Positions 11,471 to 11,868 of a stretch of 11,868 bases of DNA are shown here, piece by piece (position 1 is the stretch's first letter; each line of letters starts with the position of its first letter). Location of the stretch: assembly GCA_900547655.1 (NCBI GenBank), contig URHQ01000064.1, positions 1 to 11,868 of the forward strand. Reading direction: 5' to 3'. Source of the stretch: an uncultured Collinsella sp. (GTDB lineage: Bacteria > Actinomycetota > Coriobacteriia > Coriobacteriales > Coriobacteriaceae). The position numbers and the translations under genes are program-made. The notes beneath the pieces were generated by a model. The model worked only from the letters and a program-made list of their open reading frames with translations, was not told the DNA's origin and made no database searches.

Positions 11471-11868
11471 GACGCCTCCGCTATCTGGCGCTCGAGCTCG
11501 GCTATGAGCTCGTCATCGGTCTTCACGGGCTGCCACACGGCGGCGCGCTCGACCTCCTGGGAGGTCTGCCCGCCGCGGGCCTTGCGGTCCGCGTCGAACC
11601 CGACCTGCTTGCGGCTCCAGTTGCGGGCGAGCGCCCACACGTCGGTCACGGGCAGGCCGCTCGGCAGCGTCCACCCCTGCGCGGCGTAGTGGTCGAAGAA
11701 CTGGCGGGCGTCGCCCCGGAGGCAGTTGCCGGCGAAGTACGCCTCCACGTCCTCGGCCGACGGGGGCTCGAAGTCATCGGGTGCTTGGCGGGCCGCGCTA
11801 TAGCCCGCTAGGGCTATCTCCTTCTCCTTCTCTTTCTGTTGGCTACCCCCTCGCCCGCTGGGTCGGCT
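11467..11868 (-). CDS. Replisome-organizer-like replication protein, C-terminal 133 residues (runs off the window)
   Basis: The frame is open past the GTG at 11748 to the window edge, so the short reading starting there is not the true start. The extension reads SRPSGRGGSQQKEKEKEIAL, then a linker, then SAEDVEAYFAGN and RQFFDHYAAQGWTLPSG and VTDVWALARNWSRKQ. The last block (V..Yf...., Ff.yY...GW, W....r.W) is the usual C-terminal module of phage replication-initiation proteins (DnaD/replisome-organizer style), preceded by a Lys/Glu-rich linker. An N-terminal winged-helix DNA-binding domain is expected beyond the window. The C-terminus (TDDELIAELERQIAEAS) is an acidic helix. It heads the coupled operon, consistent with an early replication region. 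Confidence 0.78.
   Translation of the reverse strand, partial: SRPSGRGGSQQKEKEKEIALAGYSAARQAPDDFEPPSAEDVEAYFAGNCLRGDARQFFDHYAAQGWTLPSGLPVTDVWALARNWSRKQVGFDADRKARGGQTSQEVERAAVWQPVKTDDELIAELERQIAEAS

Noticed and set aside
1..11868. tRNA genes, integrase/attachment site, insertion sequences
   Set aside because: No cloverleaf-like segment, recombinase motif or transposase frame was seen; temperate lifestyle cannot be decided from this window.

Overview
The window is a stretch of a tailed, dsDNA siphophage-type phage or prophage genome. All supported genes lie on the minus strand, so the biological order runs from the right end (11868) to the left end (27). G+C is high (about 70% in counted parts of the head genes), GTG and TTG starts are common, and neighbouring genes overlap by ATGA, GTGA, TTGA or TAATG junctions. 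The protein styles (the HNH next to the small terminase, the 'HHDG...MYDGMFIVGI...WDGHTP' protein, the replication protein with a lysine/glutamate linker) fit a phage of a high-G+C Gram-positive host, probably a gut actinobacterium of the Coriobacteriia. The host is inference. The first 26 bases are left-over Nextera sequencing adapter, so the left end is an assembly end and the major capsid gene is cut there.

Right block (11868 to 7723): a tightly coupled operon of about 13 small genes. It opens with the C-terminal part of a replisome-organizer-like replication protein that runs off the window edge. Then come unknown proteins, a conserved phage hypothetical (10576-10001), and a run of small proteins in which four carry paired CxxC zinc-ribbon motifs, one of them resembling Lar restriction-alleviation proteins. 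A hairpin at 7657-7688 probably ends it.

Switch region (7593 to 6826): a 150-aa regulator with a sigma-region-4-like helix-turn-helix (DUF1492/ArpU/RinA style), followed by a clear intrinsic terminator. Next is a 315-bp non-coding gap with ten head-to-tail copies of a 10-bp unit (YGTGCAAYYG, 6981-7080), a -10-like box just downstream, and a large inverted repeat. This gap sits directly before the packaging genes. It could be a late-gene activator array, a terminase-binding packaging site, or both.

Packaging and head module (6825 to 27): a small basic protein, HNH endonuclease, small terminase, large terminase, SPP1-gp6-like portal, MuF-type minor head protein, a small acidic protein, scaffold and major capsid protein. 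The most interesting element is the pair 2903-1524 / 1564-1220. The MuF protein carries an extra C-terminal domain of about 110 residues that looks like a polymorphic toxin (BECR-type RNase style). It is followed, with overlapping reading frames, by a very acidic 114-aa protein that looks like its immunity partner. Both drop to about 53-55% G+C, and the drop falls at the predicted toxin-domain boundary. Three hairpins sharing the core CCCGTGCGG separate this pair from the scaffold gene.
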